NCBI GenBank assembly: GCA_003158175.1
Contig: PMHJ01000031.1
Coordinates: 1 to 64,000, forward strand
Direction: 5' to 3'
Source of the DNA: Candidatus Cybelea septentrionalis
GTDB lineage: Bacteria > Vulcanimicrobiota > Vulcanimicrobiia > Vulcanimicrobiales > Vulcanimicrobiaceae
DNA length: 64,000 bases
The translations under genes and the position numbers were made by a program. Of this stretch, positions 17,057-25,190 are shown one piece after another. The notes below the pieces were generated by a model. That model ran no database searches and was not told the DNA's origin. It saw only the letters and a list, made by a program, of their open reading frames with translations. Each line of letters starts with the position of its first letter. The first letter of the stretch is position 1.

Positions 17057-18418
17057 TCAGGCGTTTGCCGGCGTTTTGGGCTCGAAGCGGCCGAAGCCTT
17101 TCGCGGCGACGCCGCTCGCGGCGAAGGCGATGAGCGCCGACGCGACCATGGCGCTGCGAAATCCGCCGACGTACGAAGACGAGGTCGTAACGACGACGCC
17201 GAGAACCGCGACGCCGATCAGTCCCGCAGTTCGCGCTACCGCATTGTTGACGCCCGAGGCAACGCCGGAGTGTTCGGTTGGAACCGAGTTCATCACCGTC
17301 GTCGTCAGCGGGGCGACGAAGAGCGCGCCACCGCATCCGAGGATCATCGCCGCCGGAAAAAAGGTCGTCCAATAGGACCCGTCGTTTCCGGGCAATGCGT
17401 AGGCCAAGAATCCAAAACCGGCTATGATCGCTCCGAGAATCAGCGGCCTGCGCGCCCCGATCCGTGCGACGAGGCCACCCGACCAGCGCGATGCGACGAC
17501 CATGATGAAGATGAACGGCAGGAGCGCGGCGCCGGCCTCGGTCGGTGAGTAATGATGGACGTTGATCAGCACGAACGGCACGAAGTAGAGGCTGCCGCCG
17601 ATCGCGGTGTAGAGAAAGAACGTGTAGATATTGGCGGCGCTGAAATCCCGCGAAGCGAAGAGATCGCAACGTACCATCGGGTCGCGCGTGCGCCGCTCGA
17701 AAAGAACGAAGCCGCAGAGTACCGCGACTCCAACGATCGTGGTGCCGAGCGCTTCGGCCGTGATGCGCCCGGAGTTCATCGCGATGAGCCCGTTGACCAG
17801 CAAACCGAGTCCGAACGTCGCCAGCGCCGCGCCGACGACGTCGATGCGTCGATCGGCCGACTCGTCGCGGCTCTCCGGAACGCCCAGCTGGAGTACGGCG
17901 AGTACTACGATCGCAACCGGGATGTTAATAATGAAGACGTAGCGCCATGAAAACTCCTGCGTGAGCCAGCCGCCGATAATCGGCCCCGAGGCCGACGTCA
18001 ACGCCGAAAAGCCCGACCACAGACCGATCGCACGTCCTCGCTGTTCGCCCGAGTAGGCGGCGCTGATCAACGACAGGCTGCCGGGCGTCAGCAATGCTCC
18101 GCCGATACCCTGGATGCAGCGCGCCGCGATGAGTATCTCGATGCTGCCGGCGAACGCGCACGCGATGGAAGCCGCCGCGAAGAGCACGACGCCGTACGTG
18201 AAGATCTTGCGGCGTCCATAGAGGTCCCCCAGCGCTCCGCCCAACAGGATCAGCGCCGAGAGGAAGAGCGCGTAACCTTCGATGACCCACTGCGTTTGGC
18301 CGGTCGTGGCGTGAAGCTCGCGTTGAAGCACGGGCAGCGACACGTTGACCGCCGTGCTGTCGATGAAGGGCATCGTCGACCCCAGAATGGCCGCGATAAG
18401 AACCCAGGGCAGCTTCAT
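17057..18418 (-). CDS. MFS drug exporter, DHA2 (EmrB/QacA) type
   Basis: 453-aa inner-membrane proton-coupled exporter. Motif A (GGALGDLYGRRKIF), motif C-like GSLSLISAAY...GFSALTSASGPIIGGWL and the DSTAVNVSLPVLQREL helix-1 signature identify the DHA2 branch. About 14 helices fit, with a short basic C-terminal tail. Substrate unknown. It is divergent from the PRODH gene, and the roughly 60 bases between carry a repeat copy (18445-18468). No partner periplasmic adaptor (EmrA) is nearby. Confidence 0.9.
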   Translation of the reverse strand: MKLPWVLIAAILGSTMPFIDSTAVNVSLPVLQRELHATTGQTQWVIEGYALFLSALILLGGALGDLYGRRKIFTYGVVLFAAASIACAFAGSIEILIAARCIQGIGGALLTPGSLSLISAAYSGEQRGRAIGLWSGFSALTSASGPIIGGWLTQEFSWRYVFIINIPVAIVVLAVLQLGVPESRDESADRRIDVVGAALATFGLGLLVNGLIAMNSGRITAEALGTTIVGVAVLCGFVLFERRTRDPMVRCDLFASRDFSAANIYTFFLYTAIGGSLYFVPFVLINVHHYSPTEAGAALLPFIFIMVVASRWSGGLVARIGARRPLILGAIIAGFGFLAYALPGNDGSYWTTFFPAAMILGCGGALFVAPLTTTVMNSVPTEHSGVASGVNNAVARTAGLIGVAVLGVVVTTSSSYVGGFRSAMVASALIAFAASGVAAKGFGRFEPKTPANA

Positions 18419-18444
18419 CAGGCGCCATTCTCCATTCCAACGGT

Positions 18445-18468
18445 GTCACCCTGAGCCGAGTCGAAGGG
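18445..18468. repeat. Dispersed repeat copy overlapping the PRODH ribosome-binding region
   Basis: GTCACCCTGAGCCGAGTCGAAGGG is a variant of the core CTGAGCCTGTCGAAGG. Its terminal GAAGGG lies 10 bases before ATG 18479 and is the only Shine-Dalgarno-like sequence there. The repeat may therefore supply the ribosome site. Confidence 0.55.
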
Positions 18469-18478
18469 CCAACATCGA

Positions 18479-19414
18479 ATGAGCGAACTGCTGGACCGTC
18501 CCCTGCGAACGGCAATCTTGGCGGCCGCGGACAATCCGATCGTGCGCCGCGGCGTGACCCGCTACGGCATGCGCTTTGGCGCGCGCCGTTTCGTCGCGGG
18601 CGAGAGCATCGCGGATTTCTTGCCGGTTGCTCGCGACGCAAACCGGCGGGGCTTCTCGGTCGCAGCGACGCTGCTCGGTGAAAGCATCCGCCATGCGGAG
18701 CAAGCACGCGACGTTGCCGACGAGTACTGCCGGCTCTTGCAAGCCTTTGCGCAGGAAAGGCTTGATGCCAACGTCGCGTTTAAGCTAACGCACGTCGGCC
18801 TCGATATCAGGCCCGAGCTCGCGCTCGAAAATGCATCGCGCATCGCGGCGCAGGCCCAAGCGACGAATAACACCGTGCGGCTCGACATGGAACAATCGAG
18901 TTATGTCGACGCAACCTTGCGGATTTATCGCACTCTCCAAGCGCGCTACGGCTGCGCCGGCTTCGTCCTGCAATCGTATCTCTATCGCAGCGAGTCGGAC
19001 CTGGACGCGGTGCTGCCGTCCGCGCCGAACGTTCGCATCGTCAAAGGCGCCTATCTCGAGCCAGCGTCGCTGGCCTTCCCTCACAAGCGTGACGTTGACG
19101 AAAACTATGTCAAGCTCGCGGAGCTCGCGCTTTCGCACGACGGTTACACGGCCATCGCGACGCACGATGCGGCGATCGTGGCTCGCATCGAAGAGTTCGC
19201 CGCGGCCCGCGGATTGCCAAAACGCGGCCGCTTCGAGTTTCAAACCCTCTATGGTATCGCCGAGCCGCTCGCGCGTGGCCTCGTCGAGCGAGGATACCGC
19301 GTGCGGCTTTCGGTGCCGTACGGGTCGTTTTGGTTTCCGTATTTGATGCGCCGCTTGGCCGAGCGCCCCGCAAACGTCGCCTTCTTTCTCAAGAACGCCT
19401 TCGCGCCGCGATGA
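18479..19414 (+). CDS. Proline (or hydroxyproline) dehydrogenase
   Basis: 311-aa stand-alone FAD-dependent PRODH with a TIM-barrel fold, oxidising L-proline to pyrroline-5-carboxylate. The monofunctional type is marked by NVAFKLTHVGLDI, RLDMEQSSYVDATL, GFVLQSYLYRSESDL, RIVKGAYLEP, FEFQTLYGIAEPL and the C-terminal RLSVPYGSFWFPYLMRRLAERPAN. It has no PutA P5C dehydrogenase domain. Its stop overlaps the DHDPS-family gene by 4 bases, which suggests a shared pathway and raises hydroxyproline as an alternative substrate. Confidence 0.92.
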   Translation: MSELLDRPLRTAILAAADNPIVRRGVTRYGMRFGARRFVAGESIADFLPVARDANRRGFSVAATLLGESIRHAEQARDVADEYCRLLQAFAQERLDANVAFKLTHVGLDIRPELALENASRIAAQAQATNNTVRLDMEQSSYVDATLRIYRTLQARYGCAGFVLQSYLYRSESDLDAVLPSAPNVRIVKGAYLEPASLAFPHKRDVDENYVKLAELALSHDGYTAIATHDAAIVARIEEFAAARGLPKRGRFEFQTLYGIAEPLARGLVERGYRVRLSVPYGSFWFPYLMRRLAERPANVAFFLKNAFAPR

Positions 19415-20310
19415 GCATCATCGCTGGGATCTGGGCAGCGGCGCTCACGCCCGTCACCGGAGATCTTGAACCCGACGCGGCTAAAGCCATCAGCTATTGT
19501 CGCGAGCTGCTCGAAAACGGCTGCGACGGGATCAACGTTCTTGGAACGACGGGCGAGGCGATGTCGTTTAGCGTCGAGCAGCGCGTGCAATACATGCGAA
19601 CGCTAGCGTCGAGCGGCCTGCCGATGGCACGAATGATGGCCGGGACCGGCGCGGCAGCGCTCGACGACGCCGTCGACCTGACGCGCACTGCGCTCGCTTG
19701 CGGCTTCGCCGCGACGTTGATCATGCCGCCCTTCTTTTATCGCGAAGCATCCGACGACGGAGTCGTCGCGTTCTTCGAAGCTCTGATCGCTCGCGCGAAG
19801 CCGCCGCGCAGAAGCGTGCTGCTCTATAACTTTCCTCGGATGAGCGGGGTCGTTCTGCATGCCGATCTCGTCGATCGGCTCGTCGCGGCATCGGGCGACC
19901 GCATCTTTGGAATGAAAGATAGTTCCAACGACGCGCGCCTGCAGGCCGAAGTTATTGCGCGCTTCCCCGGATTGTCGATCTTTCCCGGCTCGGAGCTCGA
20001 TCTGGCAGAAGCGAAGAAGCGCGGGGCCACCGGATGTATCTCGGGAAGCGTTGCCCTGTGGCCGCAGTTGGCGAAGAACGTCTTCGAAAGCGGGGACGAG
20101 GCGCAAGCCTCGGAGCTAGGCCGTCGTCGGGCGTTGCTTGACGGCGTACCGCTCGTCGGCGCGATGCGCTATCTCGTCGCGTCGCTGCGCGGCGAGCCCG
20201 AATGGGAGCGCGCGATGCCACCGCAAGAGGCGCTCTCGGTGGAGCAGCGGGAAAGGCTCGATCGCGCGTTAGCGTCGGTCCGGGATGCGGAGACGATCGT
20301 TTCTCAGTGA
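19411..20310 (+). CDS. Dihydrodipicolinate synthase / N-acetylneuraminate lyase family aldolase
   Basis: 299-aa Schiff-base TIM-barrel lyase. Key residues are visible: the GTTGE loop (Thr46-Thr47), the catalytic Tyr139 in LLYNFP and Lys169 in GMKDSS. The start ATG 19411 overlaps the PRODH stop (ATGA). Translational coupling to PRODH argues against lysine biosynthesis. It better fits 4-hydroxy-2-oxoglutarate aldolase or pyrroline-4-hydroxy-2-carboxylate deaminase, both members of this family in hydroxyproline breakdown. That assignment is inference. The 3' end overlaps the convergent propeller gene by 42 bases. Confidence 0.85.
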   Translation: MSIIAGIWAAALTPVTGDLEPDAAKAISYCRELLENGCDGINVLGTTGEAMSFSVEQRVQYMRTLASSGLPMARMMAGTGAAALDDAVDLTRTALACGFAATLIMPPFFYREASDDGVVAFFEALIARAKPPRRSVLLYNFPRMSGVVLHADLVDRLVAASGDRIFGMKDSSNDARLQAEVIARFPGLSIFPGSELDLAEAKKRGATGCISGSVALWPQLAKNVFESGDEAQASELGRRRALLDGVPLVGAMRYLVASLRGEPEWERAMPPQEALSVEQRERLDRALASVRDAETIVSQ

Positions 20311-21765
20311 GTACGCGGTGAGGTTACCGCTCTCATCGGAGCAGTACACCGAGCCGTTGACCACGATCGGGCTCTGCCAGTGAATTCCCCCGATCGTGCC
20401 GCCGGCGTTATGGTTGGCACTGCTCCAAAGCTCGCTCCCGCTAAGTGCGTTGAGCGCGACGATCGCGCCGTCGAACGCAACGAAGACGATGCCGTTGGCA
20501 ACAACGGGCGACGAACCCTCACCGTAACTGCTCCCCGGGCTCGCCTGCCAGATGCCGGCGAGCTCGCTAACGCCGGACTTGTTCGTCTTGAGCCGATAGG
20601 CCGTCACTTCGTTGCTGAATCCTAAGAAGACCCAGGCGTTGTTCGATGCATCGGTCCAAACCGCGGGAGCGGAGAAGAGGCCGCCGGGCAGATCGACGAG
20701 CTGCAGTTCGCCTCCGACGCCGGGCAGCGCGGCGCGATTGAGCAGCTTGAGTATCGCGTCCTTTCCGCCTTCGACGATCATGTACGGCGTCTGGCTCGTC
20801 GCTTGATCCGGCAAAATCCCCGGCGACGAGCTTCCCAAGTCGGTGTCGCCTTCCTGGAGTTGTTTATAATCGGTGGGCGTGTAACTTCCGAGCAGGTTTG
20901 AAAGGTCGGCACTGAGCGACAAGAGCGTGTCGCCGTAGTTATCGCCGCCGTGCGCTGCATCGAACTGACCGTTTCCGGTCGCGGCGTAAATGCGCCCGTC
21001 CATCGAGGAATCCGGGTCCACGACCGCGCCCCCGCGCCCCCAAATCCCCGATCGCTGTTGCGCGCACGAATGCGCTCTGACGAGTTTGCGGTACTTGCTG
21101 CAAAGGGAGTTGAAGATGGTCGTCTTCCCGGTGCTCAGGTCGACGGCGACGACGTGGCCGTCGTATGGGGGTGCGTCGCCGTTGTAACCCGACGTGACCG
21201 CGTAGAGGTATCCGTTGGCGACGTTGAGCGGGGATGCGTCCTTCTCGGTTAAGGGCAAGAGCGTGATGCGCACGGGAAATCCCGCCGCACGTTGCTCGTG
21301 GCCCGTTGCCGCGGAGAGCCTATGTACCATGCCGTCGATGCCGGGGACGTAGATACTGGTTCCCGACGGGTCTGCGGCCGGTGTGGAATCGGTGACGGTC
21401 GAACCGTGCGTCCTAAAGCGCCAGCGGATCTTGCCGGTGGTCGCTTCGATGCCGAGCGTTACGCCGTCGATCCTCGTCTGGAAGAGCATCGGCATCTCTG
21501 CGCGCCCGATCCGAACGTGTTCGAGCAGAATGGGCGTTGAATCCGCGACGGCGCCGAGCGAAACTTGCCACCGTTTGTGCAAGCGATGGACGTTGCCGAC
21601 GGTCAGCGTGCGTTCGTTCGAGTTGAACCCACTGCGCGCCGTATCGAAGCCGAAGAGCGGCCAATCCGTCGCGAAGGCGGGATGAAGCGCCGCAACGAGA
21701 AGCCCGGCTACGAAAGCCGCCGTTGAAAAAACTCTGATGGTGGGCGAGGAATACGAATGTCGCAC
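20269..21765 (-). CDS. Secreted PQQ-type beta-propeller protein (copy B)
   Basis: 498-aa exported protein with signal peptide (AAFVAGLLVAALHPAFA). The mature part is an eight-blade quinoprotein-like propeller beginning DWPLFGFDTARSGFN, with blades NVHRLHKRWQVSLG, YVPGIDGMVHRLSAATG, YAATGNGQFDA and VYCSDESGNLTAYSLR. The pattern resembles PQQ-dehydrogenase barrels, but there is no cytochrome domain and the PQQ-contact residues are not obvious. It is a tandem duplicate of the gene at 21771-23213 with only 5 bases between stop and start. Function unknown; envelope localisation is likely. Confidence 0.8.
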   Translation of the reverse strand: MRHSYSSPTIRVFSTAAFVAGLLVAALHPAFATDWPLFGFDTARSGFNSNERTLTVGNVHRLHKRWQVSLGAVADSTPILLEHVRIGRAEMPMLFQTRIDGVTLGIEATTGKIRWRFRTHGSTVTDSTPAADPSGTSIYVPGIDGMVHRLSAATGHEQRAAGFPVRITLLPLTEKDASPLNVANGYLYAVTSGYNGDAPPYDGHVVAVDLSTGKTTIFNSLCSKYRKLVRAHSCAQQRSGIWGRGGAVVDPDSSMDGRIYAATGNGQFDAAHGGDNYGDTLLSLSADLSNLLGSYTPTDYKQLQEGDTDLGSSSPGILPDQATSQTPYMIVEGGKDAILKLLNRAALPGVGGELQLVDLPGGLFSAPAVWTDASNNAWVFLGFSNEVTAYRLKTNKSGVSELAGIWQASPGSSYGEGSSPVVANGIVFVAFDGAIVALNALSGSELWSSANHNAGGTIGGIHWQSPIVVNGSVYCSDESGNLTAYSLRNDRLRIPDRR

Positions 21766-21770
21766 CGGCG

Positions 21771-23213
21771 TTACCTCAGAGAATATGCAGTGAGATTACC
21801 GCTTTCATCAGAGCAGTAGACCGACCCGTTGACCACGATCGGACTTTGCCAGTGAATCGATCCAATATTGCCGTGGGCGCTCTTTAGGGCGCTGCTCCAG
21901 AGTTCATTTCCATTGGCCGCGTTGAGCGCGACGAGCGCATCGTTGAACGCGACGAACACGATGCCGTTGGCGACGACCGGCGACGAGCCCTCACCCGAGC
22001 TGTTGCCGGGACTCACCTGCCAGCCACTCGCGAGCTGGCTGACTCCCGACGGGTTCGTTTGCAACTGGTACGACACAACCTCGCTGCTGAACCCAAGAAA
22101 TATCCAGGCGTTGTTCGAGCCGTTGGTCCAGACGGCCGGAGCGGAGAAGAGGCCGCCGGGCAGGTCGACCTCTTGCAATTCGCCGCCGAGGCCGGGAAGC
22201 GCCGCGCGGTTGAGTAATCGCAAGATGGCGTCTTTGCCTCCCTGCACGATCATGTACGGAGTCTGGCTCGATGCTTGGTCGGGCAGAATTCCCGGCGACG
22301 AGCTTCCGAGATCGGTGTCGCCGTTTTCGAGCTGCTGATAATCGGTCGGCGTGTAACTGCCGAGCAGGCCTGAGAGATCTTCGCCGAGCGACAAGAGCGA
22401 GTCGCCGTAGTTATCGCCGCCCGAGCCGGCATCGAACTGGCCGTTTCCGGTAGAGGCGTAGATTCGGCCATTCATCGACGAATCCGGATCGACGACGGCG
22501 CCGCCACGTCCCCAAATTCCCGAGCGCTGCTGCGAGCAGGTGTTCGCTTTGATCAGCTTCCGATAGGTGCTGCAAAGCGAGTTGAAAACGGTGGTCTTAC
22601 CGGTGCTCAGGTCGACGGCGACGACATGGCCGTCATAAGGCGGCGCGTCACCGTAATAACCCGACGTGACCGCATAGAGATAGCCGTTGGCGACGTTGAG
22701 CGGGGATGCGTCCTTCTCGGTTAAGGGCAGGCGCGTGATCCGCGCCGGAAATCCCGGCGCGTGCTCCTCGCGGCCCTTTGCCGCGGAAACCTTGTGCACC
22801 TTACCGTCGATGCCGGGAACGTAGATGCTCCTGCCCGACGGGTCCGCGGCCGGCGTCGAATTGGTAACGGTCGAACCGTGCGTCGTAAAATGCCAAACGA
22901 TCTTGCCGTTTCTTGCGTCGATGCCGAGCGTCACGCCGTTCTTTGTGGTTTGAAAGAGCATCGGGATCTCTTCGCGGCCGACTCGGACCTTATCGAGAAG
23001 AATCGGTGTCGAATCTGCGTCGGCGCCGAGCGAAACTTGCCACCGCTCGCGCAAGCGGTGGACGTTTCCGACGGTCAATGTGTGTTCGGCGGTATTGAAT
23101 CCGCTGCGAGCCGGGTCGAACCCGAATACCGGCCAACTCGTCGCACCGGCGGGCAGAAGCGTCCCGGAGAGGAGGCCGGCGACGGCGGCCAACGTCAAGA
23201 GTGATCTGGCCAT
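21771..23213 (-). CDS. Secreted PQQ-type beta-propeller protein (copy A)
   Basis: 480-aa exported propeller with signal peptide (LLTLAAVAGLLSGTLLPAGA) and mature start SWPVFGFDPARSGFNTAEHTLT. It is very similar to copy B along its whole length. Shared strings include EKDASPLNVANGYLYAVTSG, SGIWGRGGAVVDPDSSM and GSSSPGILPDQA, so the pair is a recent tandem duplication. Copy A is upstream and so is probably transcribed first. Cysteines in SLCSTYRKLIKANTCSQQRSG may form a disulphide and are conserved in copy B. No catalytic assignment is possible. Confidence 0.8.
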   Translation of the reverse strand: MARSLLTLAAVAGLLSGTLLPAGATSWPVFGFDPARSGFNTAEHTLTVGNVHRLRERWQVSLGADADSTPILLDKVRVGREEIPMLFQTTKNGVTLGIDARNGKIVWHFTTHGSTVTNSTPAADPSGRSIYVPGIDGKVHKVSAAKGREEHAPGFPARITRLPLTEKDASPLNVANGYLYAVTSGYYGDAPPYDGHVVAVDLSTGKTTVFNSLCSTYRKLIKANTCSQQRSGIWGRGGAVVDPDSSMNGRIYASTGNGQFDAGSGGDNYGDSLLSLGEDLSGLLGSYTPTDYQQLENGDTDLGSSSPGILPDQASSQTPYMIVQGGKDAILRLLNRAALPGLGGELQEVDLPGGLFSAPAVWTNGSNNAWIFLGFSSEVVSYQLQTNPSGVSQLASGWQVSPGNSSGEGSSPVVANGIVFVAFNDALVALNAANGNELWSSALKSAHGNIGSIHWQSPIVVNGSVYCSDESGNLTAYSLR

Positions 23214-23251
23214 GGCGAGGACTTCGGCGCGTAGGCCGTCAAGGTCTGCTC

Positions 23252-24076
23252 ATGACGGAGCCGAGCAACGAATCGAATTTGACGCCGCCCGTCCAGAGCG
23301 TCGTCGAGGACGTGCCGGGCTGGCAGCAAGTCCAACCGCGCATTCCCGACACGCTGCAGCGCCGGACCCTTGAGAAGCGACGCAGCATTCGCGAAATCGT
23401 TTTCGGAGTGCAGGACGGCATCCTCACGACGCTCGGGATCATTACCGGCGTCGGAGTCGCCGAGGGCGATCGCGGGGCCGTTTTCATCAGCGGATTTCTC
23501 GCGCTGCTGGCGGGCGCGCTTTCGATGGGCGTTGGGGAATATCTCGGGCGCAAGTCCGAGCGCGAGGTCGTGCAAGCCACGATCGACATGGAAAAGCGCG
23601 AGATGGAGAGCGATCCGCAGGGCGAGTTCACGGAGCAGGTAGCGTACTATAAGCTCAAAGGCTTCAGCGCGGAAGAAGCGGAGATGATCGTCAGGCGCTT
23701 GACCCAACACCCGGAGATCTATCTCTACGAGATGGTGCGCGACGAGTTCGGCATCGATCCGCGTGAAGCCGAGAATTCGGATCTGTTGCGGGCGCCGCTT
23801 GCGATGAGCGGCTCCTACGCGATCGGATCCCTCGTTCCGATCCTCGCGTTCATGCTGCCGTTGCCGGTTGTTGGATCGACGCTCGTATCGCTGCTCTTTG
23901 CACTGGGCGCGCTCTTTGCCGTCGGATACTTTGCCGCCACGCTCAGCGAGCGCAATCCGCTCGGCAAGGGCGCCGAAGTCGCGCTGTATGGCTGCGCCGT
24001 CTTCGCGCTCTCGTATCTCGTCGGCCATTTTATTCCACCGCTCTTCGGCCACGCACCGGTTCCCATTGGCGGCTAG
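23252..24076 (+). CDS. VIT1/CCC1 family Fe2+/Mn2+ transporter
   Basis: 274-aa membrane protein of the CCC1/VIT family, which moves Fe2+/Mn2+ by proton antiport. RRSIREIVFGVQDGILTTLGIITGV is the family signature of helix 1. The long cytoplasmic Glu-rich metal-binding domain follows helix 2 (EYLGRKSEREVVQATIDMEKREMES to DPREAEN), then three C-terminal helices. I chose ATG 23252 (AAGG box upstream). It overlaps the permease gene by 11 bases, starting a three-gene coupled operon divergent from the propeller pair. Confidence 0.88.
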   Translation: MTEPSNESNLTPPVQSVVEDVPGWQQVQPRIPDTLQRRTLEKRRSIREIVFGVQDGILTTLGIITGVGVAEGDRGAVFISGFLALLAGALSMGVGEYLGRKSEREVVQATIDMEKREMESDPQGEFTEQVAYYKLKGFSAEEAEMIVRRLTQHPEIYLYEMVRDEFGIDPREAENSDLLRAPLAMSGSYAIGSLVPILAFMLPLPVVGSTLVSLLFALGALFAVGYFAATLSERNPLGKGAEVALYGCAVFALSYLVGHFIPPLFGHAPVPIGG

Positions 24077-25190
24077 TCTGGCCCAGGCGTTAGCAGCGGG
24101 CATCCTCCAAGCGGCAACGTTCTTTTGGGATAGCCTCTTTGGCTTGATCTTTGGATTTCTCGTCTCCGCCATCGTCCAAGTGATGTTGACGCCGGCCACG
24201 CTGGAGCGCTACCTGGGGCCAGGTCTGCGAGGGTTGCTTTACGGCGCGGGGTTCGGCGTGATTTCGTCATCCTGTTCGTACGGGGCGGCCGCCGCGTCGC
24301 GCGGATTCTATCGCAGCGGGGCCGATATCCGATCCGTCTTTGCGTTCCTCATCTCGTCGACAAACATGAATCTCGCGATTCTGATTCTGTTTTGGTCGCT
24401 GTTGGGCTGGAGGTTCGCCTTCGCCGAGTTCTTCGGAGGCGTCATCATCATCGCCGTCGTGACCCTCGGCCTTTCAATATTCTTCGGCAACGAGCAGCTC
24501 GCACGGCTGCAGCGCGAGTACATCCTTCCCCTGAGCCTGTCGAAGGGTCAGGATGGCAACCGGCAAGGTCAGGATGACAATGCTGAAGGCTGCGAGCATC
24601 ACCAGATGGGGGGGCCGATGGAACGCAGCTGGAGCGCGGTCGCAAAAACCGCGATGGCGGACGTGCGAATGCTGCGCACCGAGCTGATCGTGGGCTATCT
24701 GATTGCGGGCTTTGCTGCGGCGCTCATTCCGTCCGGCGCGCTCGCCGCGGCGTTGCGCGCGGTCGGCTCCGTGCCCTTTATCGGTTACGTGCTGCTGCTG
24801 ATCGTTGGGCTGTTGATCGCGGTCGCGACCTTCGTCTGCTCGATGGGCAACGTCCCGGTCGCGCGATATCTCGCCAATGCCGGCATCCCTTTGGGCGCCA
24901 ACACCACGTTTATCTACGGCGACCTTCTGATTCTGCCGCTGATCGCAATTTATCGCAAATCGTTTCCCGACCGCATCACGTGGGCGTTCGTCGGCCTTTT
25001 TGTCGCCGGCGCGATGCTCGCGGGCGCAATAATGGAACGGGTCATCGGCAGCGGAGCCGCAGCCATGACGGCTGCTTCAATGACGCTCAACGACCGCTTT
25101 ACGCTCATTTCGAATATCGTGGCGCTGGCGGCAGTCGCCGTGCTGGCGGTTGCGACGCTTGGGAGCAAAGCACGAGGAAAGGCTTCGTGA
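24066..25190 (+). CDS. ArsP/DUF318-type permease with an in-frame repeat insertion
   Basis: About 374-aa polytopic permease of the ArsP_1 (PF03773-like) family. The two half-repeat signatures are GAGFGVISSSCSYGAAAASRGFYRSGADIRSVFAFLISSTN and ATFVCSMGNVPVARYLANAGIPLGANTTFIYGDLLILPLI. These permeases export metal(loid) or organoarsenical species; the substrate here is unknown. TTG 24066 is inferred, because homology begins there. Between the two halves about 23 residues (from LSLSKGQDGN to GQDDNAEG) are encoded by a dispersed genomic repeat. Stop overlaps the next gene by 4 bases. Confidence 0.82.
   Translation: MAASLAQALAAGILQAATFFWDSLFGLIFGFLVSAIVQVMLTPATLERYLGPGLRGLLYGAGFGVISSSCSYGAAAASRGFYRSGADIRSVFAFLISSTNMNLAILILFWSLLGWRFAFAEFFGGVIIIAVVTLGLSIFFGNEQLARLQREYILPLSLSKGQDGNRQGQDDNAEGCEHHQMGGPMERSWSAVAKTAMADVRMLRTELIVGYLIAGFAAALIPSGALAAALRAVGSVPFIGYVLLLIVGLLIAVATFVCSMGNVPVARYLANAGIPLGANTTFIYGDLLILPLIAIYRKSFPDRITWAFVGLFVAGAMLAGAIMERVIGSGAAAMTAASMTLNDRFTLISNIVALAAVAVLAVATLGSKARGKAS
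24521..24589. repeat. Dispersed palindromic repeat inside the permease coding sequence
   Basis: Core CTGAGCCTGTCGAAGG (24531-24546) is identical, in the opposite orientation, to the core at 27845-27860. TCAGGATGACAATG (24569-24582) is identical to the reverse complement of 33001-33014. The element is in frame and sits in the loop between the two permease halves. Confidence 0.75.

Noticed and set aside
15825-17669. A 614-codon open frame antisense to the cystathionine beta-lyase and the exporter
   Set aside because: It overlaps two genes with clear homology, has no known domain and is Arg-rich, as expected for GC-rich shadow frames.
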